Assembly (NCBI RefSeq): GCF_022761035.1
Contig: NZ_JAKWJP010000005.1
Location: forward strand, 124,001-188,000
Reading direction: 5' to 3'
DNA length: 64,000 nucleotides
DNA from: Microbacterium sp. SS28
GTDB taxonomy: Bacteria > Actinomycetota > Actinomycetes > Actinomycetales > Microbacteriaceae
How positions within the stretch are numbered: position 1 is the first letter of the stretch; each line of letters begins with the position of its first letter. Made by a program: the position numbers and the translations under genes. Of the stretch, positions 1 to 10,500 are shown piece by piece. The notes below the pieces were generated by a model. It was not told where the DNA came from, searched no databases, and saw only the letters and a list, made by a program, of their open reading frames with translations.

Positions 1-285
1 GTGTGCCTCGACGATCGTCTCGACCGTCCGAAACCGGTCTCCGTCTGCCGACCGTTCGATCACCGTGTAGACGCAGTCCTGCGCTTCCAGAAGATCGGAG
101 GCCGCGTTGCTGCGACCGGTGAACGCGGCGATACCCCATTCGTCGGCATCCGAAGCGCGCGCCGTGTACCACGCCTGGTGGGAGCGATGGAATGCGCCGA
201 GCCCGATGTGCACGATTCGTACCGGCGCCGCATCGGTTCGGTGGATCCGCGGGGCCGGCTCGACGGCGGGAGCGATCTCGCTCAC
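1..285 (-). CDS. Mannitol dehydrogenase-family oxidoreductase, N-terminal part (fructuronate reductase-like)
   Basis: Partial gene: 95 codons are visible and it runs off the left edge. It starts GTG (VSEIAPAVEP) and overlaps the uxaC stop in a GTGA junction, so translation is probably coupled. The Rossmann-type start IVHIGLGAFHRSHQAWYT and the later DLLEAQDCVYTVIER are hallmarks of the long-chain mannitol dehydrogenase family, which includes mannitol 2-dehydrogenase, fructuronate reductase (UxuB) and tagaturonate reductase. Directly after glucuronate isomerase, NADH-dependent reduction of D-fructuronate to D-mannonate is the best guess, made from context. Family membership is secure; the substrate is inferred, because the C-terminal catalytic half lies outside the window. 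Confidence 0.85.
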   Translation of the reverse strand, partial: MSEIAPAVEPAPRIHRTDAAPVRIVHIGLGAFHRSHQAWYTARASDADEWGIAAFTGRSNAASDLLEAQDCVYTVIERSADGDRFRTVETIVEAH

Positions 286-1715
286 AGTTTGAACACTCTT
301 CTCGGCAGGGGGCCGACGAGGTCGTCGGCGATGCGTTCTGCGTCGCTCATCGCGATGCGGCTTTCTGCGACAAGGCGGCCCAGGAACGCGGCGTCCGCTC
401 GGCGTGCGGTGTCGTGCCGCGCGGGAATAGAGAGGAACGCGCGGGTGTCGTCGATGAATCCGGATCCTCGGGAGAAGCCGGCGGTTTCGGTGACTGCCGA
501 GCGAAACCTTCCGATCGCGTCCGGCGCGTCGAGGAACCACCACGGGGCTCCGATGTAGACGCTGGGATAGAACCCGGCGAGCGGAGCGATCTCGCGGGAG
601 TACACCGACTCATCGACGGCGAAGAGGACGAGATGGAAGTCGCGCGCGAGTCCGTACCGTTCCAGCAGCGGTCGGAGTCCTCGCGTGAAGTCCGTCCGGA
701 CGGGGATGTCGTGCCCGGTGTCGGACCCGTACTGTGTGAGAGTCTCTGAACTGTGGTTCCTGAGGACGCCCGCGTGCACGGTCATGACCAGACCATCCTC
801 GACGCTCATCTCAGCCATCCGCACCAGCATGTGACCGCGGAAGTCGCGGATCTGCGCGTCTGACGCCGTTCCGGCCATGACCGTCTGGAACAGCGTCTCG
901 GCCTCACCCGGGGATAGGTCGACAGTGTACGGATCTTCGACGCCGTGATCGGTCGACGTTGCGCCGTGCCGCAGGAAGTGCTCACGGCGACCGCGGAGGG
1001 CATCCAGATAGCCGGAGAATGTGGTCGGCGAGGTGGTCGTGGCGAGCAGCTTCTGGAGGTTGTCGATGAACCCCGCCGCGTGCGGGTCGAGGTAGCGGTC
1101 GGGGCGGAACGTCGGCAGGACTCGCCCCTTGAGTCCGCTGCGCGCGAGCTGTGCGTGCCCTGCGAGGTCGTCCAGTGGGTCGTCGGTTGTGGCCAGCACT
1201 TCGATTCCGAACCGTTCGAAGAGGGCCCGGGGTCGGAGTTCGGGTTTGTCGAGCTGCTCCTGTATCCGGTCGTACACGCGGTCGGCGCTGCTCGCGGTGA
1301 GACGCTCGGTCACGCCGAGGACGCCGGCGAGTTCTTCCTCGAGCCAGTATCCGGATGCTGTCCCCGCGAAGAGGTGCCACCTTGACGCGAACGCGCGCCA
1401 GATGTCGCGAGGATACGTCCCTTCGCCATCACCGAGGCCCAGATCGGCGAGGCTGACACCGGACGCGTGCAGCAGTCGCGTGACGTAGTGGTCGTGTGTG
1501 ATGAGCAGTGCTGCCGGGTTCGGGAACGGCGTGTCGTCTGCGAGCCAGTCCACGGGGACGTGACCGTGGGGGGACACGATCGGTGCGTCAGCGGTGCGGG
1601 CGTAAAGGTCCCGCGCGATTGCCCGGACGCCCGGTTCGGCAGGCAGCAGGCGATCCGGGTCGCGGTGGGTTCCGGCGGCGGTGTTCGAGAGCGGAGCGGG
1701 TGCGTGATGCGCCAT
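282..1715 (-). CDS. uxaC: Glucuronate isomerase
   Basis: Uronate isomerase converting D-glucuronate to D-fructuronate (or D-galacturonate to D-tagaturonate), first step of the hexuronate branch toward KDG, cytoplasmic. The translation has the metal-binding IVSPHGHVPVDWLADD motif near residue 45, an LTVHAG-like core (LVMTVHAGVLRNHSSET) and the C-terminal FIDDTRAFLSIPARHD typical of UxaC. I chose the ATG at 1715 (MAHHAPAPL, 477 aa): it has GGAGG 9 nt upstream and overlaps the GH115 stop as TGATG. An in-frame ATG at 1769 would add 18 residues inside the GH115 gene. The position after a GH115 alpha-glucuronidase and before a fructuronate-reductase-like gene fits consumption of released glucuronic acid. 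Confidence 0.93.
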   Translation of the reverse strand: MAHHAPAPLSNTAAGTHRDPDRLLPAEPGVRAIARDLYARTADAPIVSPHGHVPVDWLADDTPFPNPAALLITHDHYVTRLLHASGVSLADLGLGDGEGTYPRDIWRAFASRWHLFAGTASGYWLEEELAGVLGVTERLTASSADRVYDRIQEQLDKPELRPRALFERFGIEVLATTDDPLDDLAGHAQLARSGLKGRVLPTFRPDRYLDPHAAGFIDNLQKLLATTTSPTTFSGYLDALRGRREHFLRHGATSTDHGVEDPYTVDLSPGEAETLFQTVMAGTASDAQIRDFRGHMLVRMAEMSVEDGLVMTVHAGVLRNHSSETLTQYGSDTGHDIPVRTDFTRGLRPLLERYGLARDFHLVLFAVDESVYSREIAPLAGFYPSVYIGAPWWFLDAPDAIGRFRSAVTETAGFSRGSGFIDDTRAFLSIPARHDTARRADAAFLGRLVAESRIAMSDAERIADDLVGPLPRRVFKL

Positions 1716-4700
1716 CACGGACGTTCCTCCCGCGTGGCCCCGAGGTGTCCACGGGGACTCGGCGTCCACTCCGCATCGACCGGGGGAAGCTCATCGCCCA
1801 GAGTCAGATAGAGGCGGTCGACACGGAGCCCCGATTTCCGCGCCAGGACGGAGAACTCGTGCGCGCCGGTGGTGAGGTCCACATCGGAGAGGTGGACCCA
1901 GATCCAGCGCTGTCGCAGCCCGTATGCGCAGAGTTCGCCGCGTGAGTGCTGAGCGGAGACCGGCTGCGGGATGCCGTCGACGGCGATCACGCAGGAGTCG
2001 TCGTGGTTGTCGTCGAACTTCACCAGCAGCCAAGCTCGGTAGGTTCCTCCCCGTGTGATGTGCAGCGCGAAGTGCATGCCTGGCGCGGTGGCGGGGTCCT
2101 CCCACCGCATCCCGCGGGGGCGAACGTGCATTGCAAGGCCGGTTCCCGCGGCGGTGTCGGCGTGCGTGTGCGACCATTGCGCGGCACGCTCGTCCACGCT
2201 CATGTTCAGCCAGGCGTGCGAATCCTCAGCCAGCGCGTACTCGGCTTCGAATGCCAACACGCCGCCCTGTTCACGGATGACCCCCGTCCCGAGCGCAGAC
2301 ACGACGTCCTTCCGGCCGCGCGGTCGGGCCTCGTCGATCGAATGCGCCGGATCAGACTGCGACTGCGTCTTCGGGATGCGGAACGTGGTCGGTCCGTCCC
2401 AGAACGTGTGGTCCGCGTAGGCCTGGTGCGGGGCGGGCAGTTCCCGCGGATCGATCCTGTAGAGATCACGTGCCGCACGATCGATGTCGTCAGGATCCAG
2501 TGCGGCCAGGTTGATGTCGGTGTCCGCCGTCGAAGCAGCTGCGGCTCGCCTGCTGAATGACGGGCCGAGATTGCTGGGAGGGATGTCCGCCGTGTAGACG
2601 ACAACCTTTGAGATGGTGAAGTGGGAGTCGACGGCATGCAGACGCAGTCGGTGCGTCCCGGCTTCGAGCGCCGGCAGCTCGACGCGAAGCCTCTCGATGT
2701 TGTCTTGGATGTTCGCGCTCCATGACCCCCGATGCTCGTCGGTTGTGGGACTCTCCACCAGCGTCGGGGGATGATCATCGATGCTCACCTCCATTCTGAG
2801 GCGACCCGTTGAATCCAGCGTGGGAAGCCGATGCACCTCGAGGGTGTGGACTCCGGGTGTCACGAGGTGGACGTCGAACTCGATGAGCGCGTTCGCTGAC
2901 GACCCGCCGTCCAGGTCCGCCCCGCGCTGTACCCGCATCGCCGAGTTCGCGTAGCGTCCCAGATGCGGCACCTGCACCCACCGAGCGTTCGCCCCTGCAG
3001 CGGAGCGGCCGTCCGCCGCGGGGTCGATGCTCACGTAGCCGTCCGCTTCGACGAGTTCGCGGCGACTGACTGCATCCCCCCTACCCTGGGCGATGCGGAC
3101 GCCGATCTCGACCGTCTGCCCGGTGTCGGGTGCGGTGACTCGGATGGTACCGCTGCGGTTCGATTCGCCGCCAGGATCGATGCGAACGGCGATCCGCGTC
3201 TCGGTGTCCACTGTCGTTGGGTGAGGGTCGATTCGGATCCAGGGGTCGGCATCAATGTGGAATCGCAGCGTGCCGGAGCCGGTGTTGAAGACTTCGATCC
3301 ACTTGGTGGAGATACCCGACGGCCAGAACGTGATCTCCTGGGCCTCGTGGGGCGCCTCCACTCCCCACACGACGACGCCCAACCCGGCATCGCCGATGGT
3401 GAGCGCGGGGGTCGCCGCGGGGTGCATCGGCATCACGGGAGGCGGGAATTCCTGGGGTGTGAACATTCCGTCCCATCGCCCGCCCGCCACATGCTGGTTG
3501 TAGTGGTGGATGAGCGCACGGATGCTGCGGCCGAACGCGCGTGACAGTGCAACGTAGCGATCGGCTGCGGCGGCCTTGCCCTGCCGATGGCAAAGGGTGC
3601 TGCGGTCGGCGTAGTAGAACTCGGCGTTGGTGAGATAGGCGAGCTGGATCTTCACGGCGAAGAGTTCGAAGAATGCGTCGCGCTCGTCGGCGGGAAGGGA
3701 GGCGAGGAGCGCGTTCGTCTGGTCGTGTAGGAGGCGCAGCGCCGACAGCCGTCGACCCGCTTCGTCTCCGTACCCGACCTGGGGGAAGACGTCGGACGCG
3801 AGATGTTCGATCTTCCGCTGATTGTTGAGCTGGTAGTAAGCGGCGTAGATCTCCCCTGCACGGTCGCCGATTCCGCCGGTGAATTTGGCGTCGATCCATT
3901 GGGCGGTGAAGGAGGGAATGTCGGCCGTCGTGGATTCCTTTCCCGCCTCCCATGCGCTGCGAAGGAAGAACTCCATCTCGATTTCGAGCGGCTTGAGGCC
4001 CCCGATGTTGTCGACCCACAGCTGACGGATGCCGCCATCCCAGGCGCGACGCAATTCCGACTTCATCAGCGTGAGCGGCGTGGATGAGGTTGCCAGGTAA
4101 CTGGTGGTGAAGTTGGACCAGTACGAGGAGTGGTAATACAGCCCGTGGCCGCCGCGGCGCGTCCGTTCGGCCTCATCGGGTAGGCGACGGATATAGCCGA
4201 AGCTGTCATTCGCCCACACCACGGTGACGTCGTCCGGTACCTGCAGGCCGGCGTCGTACAGCGGCAAAACCTCCTTGTAGGGGATGAAGAGCTGCGGAAT
4301 CTGGGACGGCTCCATCCCGAGCTCATCTGCAAGAAGATCACGCTGGTCGTGGATGACCTTCTCCAGCAGTTGCACCCGGGCCGTCAGCTTCTCGGCGTCG
4401 TTCAGGTCAGGATTGTCGTCGATCGCGGTGGTGACGAAGCCGGAATCGTGGACACCGCGCATGCCAACGGTCCAGGTGACCTCGTAGGACCGGTTCTGCT
4501 GGACACTGCCGCGCCAGTACTCTTTCAGCAGCTCGCGGTTTCGCCCTGGCATCGAGTAGTCGTATTCGACGTGCTCGCCGCGACGTTCCGCCCATGGACG
4601 GAACTCGTGCTCGTTGCTGCGGAGCAGCATGTCGCAGTGCTGGGTGCCGATGACGACGCCCATCTCGTCGGCGAGCCGCCCGTTCTCGGGGTCGTCGTTG

Positions 4701-5401
4701 AATGCGTCGACGTGCATCGCTGCCCACAGATAGTTGCCTTTGAGGCGCAGGAGCAGTTCGAAGATGCGGACATACGTTGCAGGACCGATGGTGCTGTCGG
4801 GGGTGTGAGTGCGCGCCCAGTGGTACAGCTCTTCCTCGTCGTTCAGGAAGACGCCGCGGTAGCGCACGGAGGGCCAGTCGGCCCGTGCGGTGCCCGAGGT
4901 GACAGTGATGTGTTCGCGCGTGCGGATCGGTACGTCGCCCCACCAGTACCACGGGGACACGCCGATCGCCTCGGTGAAGTCGTAGATCGCGTAGATCGTG
5001 CCGCGGCGGTCTGCCCCGACGAGGTAGAGCACCCCTCCCACAGCTGCGACGATGAACCCCTCCCAGCGGATAGATCCGTCCTCGTCCATGAGGCCGGAGA
5101 TATCCAGAGTGCCGGCGGCGATCGCGGCGTCGATCTCGGGCGACTTTCCGATGGTTCCGACGACGATCCCCGCAGAACCGGAATCTGCCGCTATCGTGCC
5201 GGTCGCACCGCAGACTCGTTCCACATCCCGGATCAGGTCGTCGACGGCGCGGTGGACGGCGGCGTCTTCGCTCGGCGCCACGCTCACGGCGACTCGGCCA
5301 CCGCGGGTGGCGATCGTGGCGCCCGCTGCCGGGTCGTCGACGATGTAGGACGTGGAAGCGACGCCGAGCACGGGCCCGGCGATCTGAGTCGTTGGGCCCA
5401 T
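1715..5401 (-). CDS. GH115 alpha-glucuronidase
   Basis: Large glycoside hydrolase (about 1228 aa) of family GH115, which removes (4-O-methyl-)glucuronic acid from polymer or oligomer side chains. Visible family features are WPSVRYRGVFLNDEEELYHW near 170, a (beta/alpha)8 core with LRLKGNYLWAAMH, GTQHCDMLLRSNEHEF and VTVVWANDSFGYIRRL, then the helical region and a C-terminal beta-rich region with GTHRLRLHAVD and HLSDVDLTTGAHEFSVLAR. No signal peptide is seen, so it probably acts in the cytoplasm on imported oligosaccharides. A GTG at 5404 is an alternative start. The start overlaps the GH42 stop (TGATG) and the stop overlaps uxaC, so GH42-GH115-uxaC are one coupled unit. A broken relative of the C-terminus lies at 30848-31041. 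Confidence 0.92.
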   Translation of the reverse strand: MGPTTQIAGPVLGVASTSYIVDDPAAGATIATRGGRVAVSVAPSEDAAVHRAVDDLIRDVERVCGATGTIAADSGSAGIVVGTIGKSPEIDAAIAAGTLDISGLMDEDGSIRWEGFIVAAVGGVLYLVGADRRGTIYAIYDFTEAIGVSPWYWWGDVPIRTREHITVTSGTARADWPSVRYRGVFLNDEEELYHWARTHTPDSTIGPATYVRIFELLLRLKGNYLWAAMHVDAFNDDPENGRLADEMGVVIGTQHCDMLLRSNEHEFRPWAERRGEHVEYDYSMPGRNRELLKEYWRGSVQQNRSYEVTWTVGMRGVHDSGFVTTAIDDNPDLNDAEKLTARVQLLEKVIHDQRDLLADELGMEPSQIPQLFIPYKEVLPLYDAGLQVPDDVTVVWANDSFGYIRRLPDEAERTRRGGHGLYYHSSYWSNFTTSYLATSSTPLTLMKSELRRAWDGGIRQLWVDNIGGLKPLEIEMEFFLRSAWEAGKESTTADIPSFTAQWIDAKFTGGIGDRAGEIYAAYYQLNNQRKIEHLASDVFPQVGYGDEAGRRLSALRLLHDQTNALLASLPADERDAFFELFAVKIQLAYLTNAEFYYADRSTLCHRQGKAAAADRYVALSRAFGRSIRALIHHYNQHVAGGRWDGMFTPQEFPPPVMPMHPAATPALTIGDAGLGVVVWGVEAPHEAQEITFWPSGISTKWIEVFNTGSGTLRFHIDADPWIRIDPHPTTVDTETRIAVRIDPGGESNRSGTIRVTAPDTGQTVEIGVRIAQGRGDAVSRRELVEADGYVSIDPAADGRSAAGANARWVQVPHLGRYANSAMRVQRGADLDGGSSANALIEFDVHLVTPGVHTLEVHRLPTLDSTGRLRMEVSIDDHPPTLVESPTTDEHRGSWSANIQDNIERLRVELPALEAGTHRLRLHAVDSHFTISKVVVYTADIPPSNLGPSFSRRAAAASTADTDINLAALDPDDIDRAARDLYRIDPRELPAPHQAYADHTFWDGPTTFRIPKTQSQSDPAHSIDEARPRGRKDVVSALGTGVIREQGGVLAFEAEYALAEDSHAWLNMSVDERAAQWSHTHADTAAGTGLAMHVRPRGMRWEDPATAPGMHFALHITRGGTYRAWLLVKFDDNHDDSCVIAVDGIPQPVSAQHSRGELCAYGLRQRWIWVHLSDVDLTTGAHEFSVLARKSGLRVDRLYLTLGDELPPVDAEWTPSPRGHLGATREERP

Positions 5402-7467
5402 CACGACCCGCTCGACTGTGTGGCGATCGCCACGACACGGACGTCTCCCCCGGCGAGAGGGTCGCGCGCGTCGACTCGTGTCCCGCTGAGGAGGTCGCGC
5501 CCTTCGACGCCCACTCCGCCTGGTTGGTCGCCGTGGTTGATCTGAATCACGAATCGCCGGTCTCCGCCGTCGCGGACCACCGTCTCGACATCGCCACTGG
5601 GGGCGTAGGACACGCCCGCCGAATCGAGGACGCCGGTCACGAAGTCATCCAAGTCCGCGCCGTCCAAGCAGGTCGACACATACCAGGCGGTGCCACGGCC
5701 GAAGGAGTTTCTGGTCACCGCGGCTCGACCCGCCGCGACCCCATCGGTGTAGGTCGTCACGGCTTCCGCTTGCGTGAGCGTGATGTCATCACTCCACACT
5801 CGCCCGCGTGCACCACTGCTCAGCGTCACGGTCTCGTCAGCGCGGAGCGGTAGGAACTCTTCGATGACGAGCCCCAGCACGTCGCGGAGCTGACCGGGGT
5901 AAGCGCCCACGGGGGCGTCGTCGTTTGCAGAGACGATCCCGGAGAAGTACGACACCGCCAGTGTGCCGCCGTCGCTCACGAAGCGGCGGATGTTCTCAGC
6001 CGACGGATCGTCGATGAGGTAGAGGGCAGGGGCGAATAGGACGTCGTAACCGCTGAGGTCGGCAGCGGGGTGAACGAAGTCAGCGGTGACGCCGTGGTGC
6101 CACAGCGCGGCGTAGAACGCCTCGATCCGCTCCCTGTGATCGAGGTCCACCGACGGTCGCCAATCGAGATCTTGCGCCCAGAACGACACCCAATCCCAGG
6201 CGATGGCCACCCGCGCGCCCACGCGAGTCCCGACCAGCTCGTCGAGGGCTGCGATGTCCTTGCCCAGCGCGACGGCCTCGGCCCATTTGCGCGAGGTCTC
6301 GCCGGCTTGCGGGATGAGTGCTGAGTGGAACTTCTCGGCGCCCTTGCGGCCTGCGCGGATCTGGAAGAAGAGCACCGCATCGGCGCCGCGCGCTGCATGT
6401 GTCAGGCTGTTGCGGCGCATCTCGCCCGGCTGCTTGGCGATGTTGCGAGGCTGCCAGTTGACCGCAGACGTCGAGTGCTCCATCAGGATCCAGGGCTTGC
6501 CGCGCGCGAGCGAACGGGTCATGTCTGCCGAGCGGGAGAGATGGATGTGGTTCTTGTCCTTCTCGGCCACGAGGTAGTGGTCGTTGGCGACGATGTCGAC
6601 CTCGTCGGCCCACTGCCAGAGGTCGACGCTGGGGCAGGTGATGGCCATGAAGTTCGTTGTGATGGGCTGACGTGCGTGCTCACGGACCGCATCGCGTTCC
6701 AGCCGGTAACACTCGAGGAGCGCTTCGGAACTGAAGCGGGCGAAGTCGAGCCGCTGGGCCGGGTTGGTGGCTGTCCCGGATTGGCGGGGAGCGTCGATCT
6801 CCTCCCACTGCCCGTAACGCTGACCCCAGAAGTTGGTTCCCCACGCCTCGTTGAGGCCGTCCAGTGTGTCGTAGCGGCGCGCCAACCACGTCCGGAACGC
6901 GGCCACCGAGGCGTCGTCGTAGCTCTCGGTCACTGGGGTGCCGTACTCGTTGTGCACGTGCCACAGGACAACAGCCGGGTGGGCGCCATACCGTTGCGCG
7001 AGCCGCGACGCGATCTCCCGGGCCGCCCGCCGGTATTCCGGAGAGCTGGGGCTGACGATCCCGCGCGAGCCGAACCCGAGAGGCACCCCCTCCCTGGTCA
7101 CGGCGCGGGCGTGCGGGTAGGTGCGGTAGAACCACGCCGGCGGCGCGGCGGTCGGTGTGGCGAGGTCGACGTCGATTCCGGCGGCATGGAGCAGTTCGAT
7201 GATCTCGTCGAGGAAGGTGAAGTCGTAGACGCCTTCCTCTGGCTCGAGCAGGACCCACGAGAAGATCCCGATGCTGACGAGATTCACCCCCGCCTCCTTC
7301 ATGAGGCGGATGTCTTCGTCCCACACCTCGCGCGGCCACTGCTCGGGGTTGTAGTCCCCGCCGAACCGGATCACCCGTCGACCAGGGATCCAGTCGCCGG
7401 CGTGTTCACGGGTCGCCTGGGGCCCGAGCGTGATTTCGGGCTGCGGAGTGAGTGCGCTGTCCTGCAC
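5401..7467 (-). CDS. GH42 beta-galactosidase
   Basis: GH42 beta-galactosidase, about 688 aa, cytoplasmic (no signal peptide). The N-terminal TIM barrel begins IRFGGDYNPEQWPREVWDED; the acid/base glutamate is in VLWHVHNEYGTPV and the nucleophile glutamate in KPWILMEHSTSAVNW. These are followed by the family's A4 trimerisation-type domain (VLFAPALYLIDDPSAENI) and a small C-terminal beta domain. I chose GTG at 7467 (VQDSALTP), which has AGGA about 9 nt upstream; an open frame continues to 7539 but without an SD signal, and that extension would overlap the hairpin at 7510-7545. It would release terminal beta-galactose from imported oligosaccharides. Its stop overlaps the GH115 start. Confidence 0.93.
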   Translation of the reverse strand: MQDSALTPQPEITLGPQATREHAGDWIPGRRVIRFGGDYNPEQWPREVWDEDIRLMKEAGVNLVSIGIFSWVLLEPEEGVYDFTFLDEIIELLHAAGIDVDLATPTAAPPAWFYRTYPHARAVTREGVPLGFGSRGIVSPSSPEYRRAAREIASRLAQRYGAHPAVVLWHVHNEYGTPVTESYDDASVAAFRTWLARRYDTLDGLNEAWGTNFWGQRYGQWEEIDAPRQSGTATNPAQRLDFARFSSEALLECYRLERDAVREHARQPITTNFMAITCPSVDLWQWADEVDIVANDHYLVAEKDKNHIHLSRSADMTRSLARGKPWILMEHSTSAVNWQPRNIAKQPGEMRRNSLTHAARGADAVLFFQIRAGRKGAEKFHSALIPQAGETSRKWAEAVALGKDIAALDELVGTRVGARVAIAWDWVSFWAQDLDWRPSVDLDHRERIEAFYAALWHHGVTADFVHPAADLSGYDVLFAPALYLIDDPSAENIRRFVSDGGTLAVSYFSGIVSANDDAPVGAYPGQLRDVLGLVIEEFLPLRADETVTLSSGARGRVWSDDITLTQAEAVTTYTDGVAAGRAAVTRNSFGRGTAWYVSTCLDGADLDDFVTGVLDSAGVSYAPSGDVETVVRDGGDRRFVIQINHGDQPGGVGVEGRDLLSGTRVDARDPLAGGDVRVVAIATQSSGS

Positions 7468-7509
7468 GAGAAGTTCCTGTCCGGTATCGCAGTCGTGTGG
7501 GGGTGAGCC

Positions 7510-7545
7510 GCCCCGGTGTGACCACGCTTGCGGCCACACCGGGGC
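7510..7545 (-). terminator. Perfect 11-bp hairpin between GH43-like gene and GH42
   Basis: GCCCCGGTGTG (7510-7520) is perfectly complementary to CACACCGGGGC (7535-7545), with a 14-nt loop. It starts 25 nt after the stop of the secreted GH43-like gene and ends about 40 nt before the GH42 start. There is no T-run, as is usual in actinobacteria, so it may be a partial terminator or a 3'-end stabiliser inside the operon. Confidence 0.6.
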
Positions 7546-7569
7546 ACGCTCGTTACTTCGCTTCGGCGG

Positions 7570-10500
7570 TCAGCCCGTCGGCTGCCACGGCCCGTACGGG
7601 TCCCCGGGGGCCTGGTTGCGCGTCCACCACTTCGCGGTATACCTGCGTCCCTCGTGGATGACCGTGTTGCCGGCGACGAAGACGCGGGATGCCGTCCATA
7701 CGGCGACGCCGTTCTCTTCGCGGATCTCCTGCCACGGCCCGTACGGATCGCCGGGTGTCTGCGCCTTCGACTTCCACGCAGCGAGCCAGACGGCGTTGTT
7801 GTAGAGCACCTTCTGGCCTGTCGGGTATGTGATGCCCACTGACCATGCGGGATAGACCGCAAGGGCTACGGTCGCCGTCACGCCGGCGCCCCCGGTCGCG
7901 ACGAGGCCCGGGTCGACGGTCACCGTCAGCGTCACCGGGCCGGCGACGTCGGACCTGAATCCGCTGACGGTGTATCCGCCTGCGGGCAGTGTCGAAGTCG
8001 ATCCGTCGGCCAGTTTTGCCGTGACCGTCAGGGTGGTCGGGTCGAAGCTCGCACCGACCGCGTAGTTCACTTTCGACACGGCGGCGGTGATGGAGGCCAC
8101 CGCCGGTGCCAGCTCGCCACTGGTGGCGGTGAGGGCTGAAGCAGCCGAGTCGATCGCCGCCTGCGTTGCGGCAGGGTCGGCGAGGGTCGCTTCCGCGGCC
8201 GTCAGGGCATCCGTGAACGGCTTCCATGACGTGGCGGTGTACGCCGTGGCGTCGCGGCCGCTGTTCGCGTCGTAGACGGCACGGAGCGCCGCGGCATCCG
8301 TCGGCTGCTTGACGAGGCTGAGCGCATCGACCCGCACCGACTGGTTTCCACCCGCGCTGCGCGCCTCGATCGACACCGTGACGGTTCCGCCGGTGAGCCT
8401 GAGCTCACCGAGGGAGACCGACTGCCAGCCCGTGGTGGCGCTGTTGATATCGACCGTGTAGCTCTCGTCCGCGGCGCCCCGCACGACGATCCGAGCGTGC
8501 TCCAAGCCTCCGGCGGTGTTCACCTGTGCGGTGAACTTGTAGAGGCCGGAGGGGAGAGCGTCCTGCTGATCAACGGAACCCGAGAATCGATCGGCGTTGC
8601 CCAGCCGCAACGCGAAGCGCGAAGAGTCTGCGCCAGGGCTCGAGTTGCTGACGAACGACGCGGGCGAGTAGTCGGTGTCGACGGTCGTCGTCCAACCCGT
8701 CAGCTGCGTGACCGGGACCCGGTCGGCTGCGAAGTCGGGGTTCAGGATGTAGTTGTTGCCTGCTCCCGCACGCCATTCACCGGTGACCGCGTTGAACTCC
8801 CAGTTCGTCAGGGAGTTGAATGCGATCCCGTCTTCGGACTTCGTCAGCGGCACCCACTGGTTGTAGCCGAGTCCGTTCCAGGCGAAGTCCGCCCACCGAT
8901 CTCCGGCGTACAGCACGGTGTCCTGCTTCGTGCCGTGGACGGTCACGAAGAATCCGGTCTGGCTGACCAGGCTGTAGTCCTTTTCGCTGCCGGGCAGCGT
9001 GTATTCAGGGCTGTAGCGGCCCTGGATGTCGCTGCTGAGCGATTCGATCACATGGTTGGCCGACGCGTTCCAGCCGTGCAGGTCGCTGGTGAGCATGTAG
9101 TACTTGCCGTCGAGCTTGAACATCGCGTTGCCCTCGCGACCGGCCGGCACGTAACCGACGGCGACGGCGGGATCGATGGTCAGCGAGTCGGCCTCGGCGA
9201 TCTTCGACACGTAGGCGTTGGCGCGGCCACCGCTGTTCGAGAAGATCAAGTAGTCGGTGCCGTCGTCATCGGTGAAGACCGTCTGGTCTCCCGTCGACTT
9301 TGTCGGGGATCCCACGATCTGCGGCTGGATGTTCCCGTACTCGAAGTCGTCGGTGGGCGAGTCTCCTTGGAGGAAGAGCACCATGCCGCGCTGGGCACCG
9401 GACGGGTCGAAGCCCTGACCGCTCTGCACCATGAGCACGTAGTTGCCGGTGTTCTCGTTGTACGAGACTCCGAGCCGCCCGACCCAGATCGCGTCCGCGA
9501 GCGTCTGCATCTGAGCGAAGTAGTGGCCCTTCGACTCGGGCACGGTGATCAGGGTGTCCTGCGTGGCGACGTTGTTCTCGAACTTCCAGTTCACCAGGTC
9601 CTTCGACGAGTAGACCGGGATCGACTCGAAGGTGGAGGTGCTGTAGATCCGGCTCGGGCTTGCGTGGTACGCGGCTGCCTCCTTGTAGCGGACGCCGTAC
9701 CAGTAGTAGGTGTCGCCGTATTGGAAGATGCCCCCTCCCTGCGAGTAGATCGGGTTCCCGTCGGTGTCGCGCCAGAACGTGTTGTTGGTGATGGGCTGGA
9801 AGGTGCCCTCGGAGACGGTTACGAGGCCTGCGGCGGCGGCCTGCAGGCCATTTTTGGCGGCGACGACCGCCGTCCGGCTGGCGCCGGGGTCAGCGAGCAC
9901 CGACTGCGCGGCGGTGATCTGCGCGGCGAACGGCTCCCAGGACGCGGGCGTGAAGTCGGCGGGAACGCGCTGCTGATAGTCCTCCAGGAGACTGTGAAGT
10001 CCCCCGATCTCGACGAGTGCGTCGGTCGCAGCGCGGAGGGCGCTGATAGCGGCGGCGCGTTCCTGCGTGGTGCCCCCATCGCCCAGGGCGCCGGCCGCCG
10101 ATCGTGCAGCGGCGAACGCCGGCCAGGACGCGGCAGTGTAGTCGACCTCCTGTTGAATCTGCGCGGCGCGGTAGGCGTTGCGCAGGTCATCGACGGGGAT
10201 CGAGATGCCGTCGTCGGCTGTCACGACCACCTTGCTGTGGTCGATGTAGCCGCCGTCCACCACGACGCGAAGAGTGTGGCTTCCCTCAGTGAGGGCGTCC
10301 TTCGTGTACATCAGTTTTGCCGTCGTGATTCGGGGACCGCGGTAATCGACGAGCGCGATCTCGGATCCATCGACGAACACGCGGCCTTTTCCATGACCCG
10401 TATTGGTCAGGCCCCACAGCTCGAACTTGCTGCCGGTGAACGCGACCTCGAAGGAGGCTCCGGTCGTGGCGTAGTGGCTGCGGGAGGTGAATCCCCACTC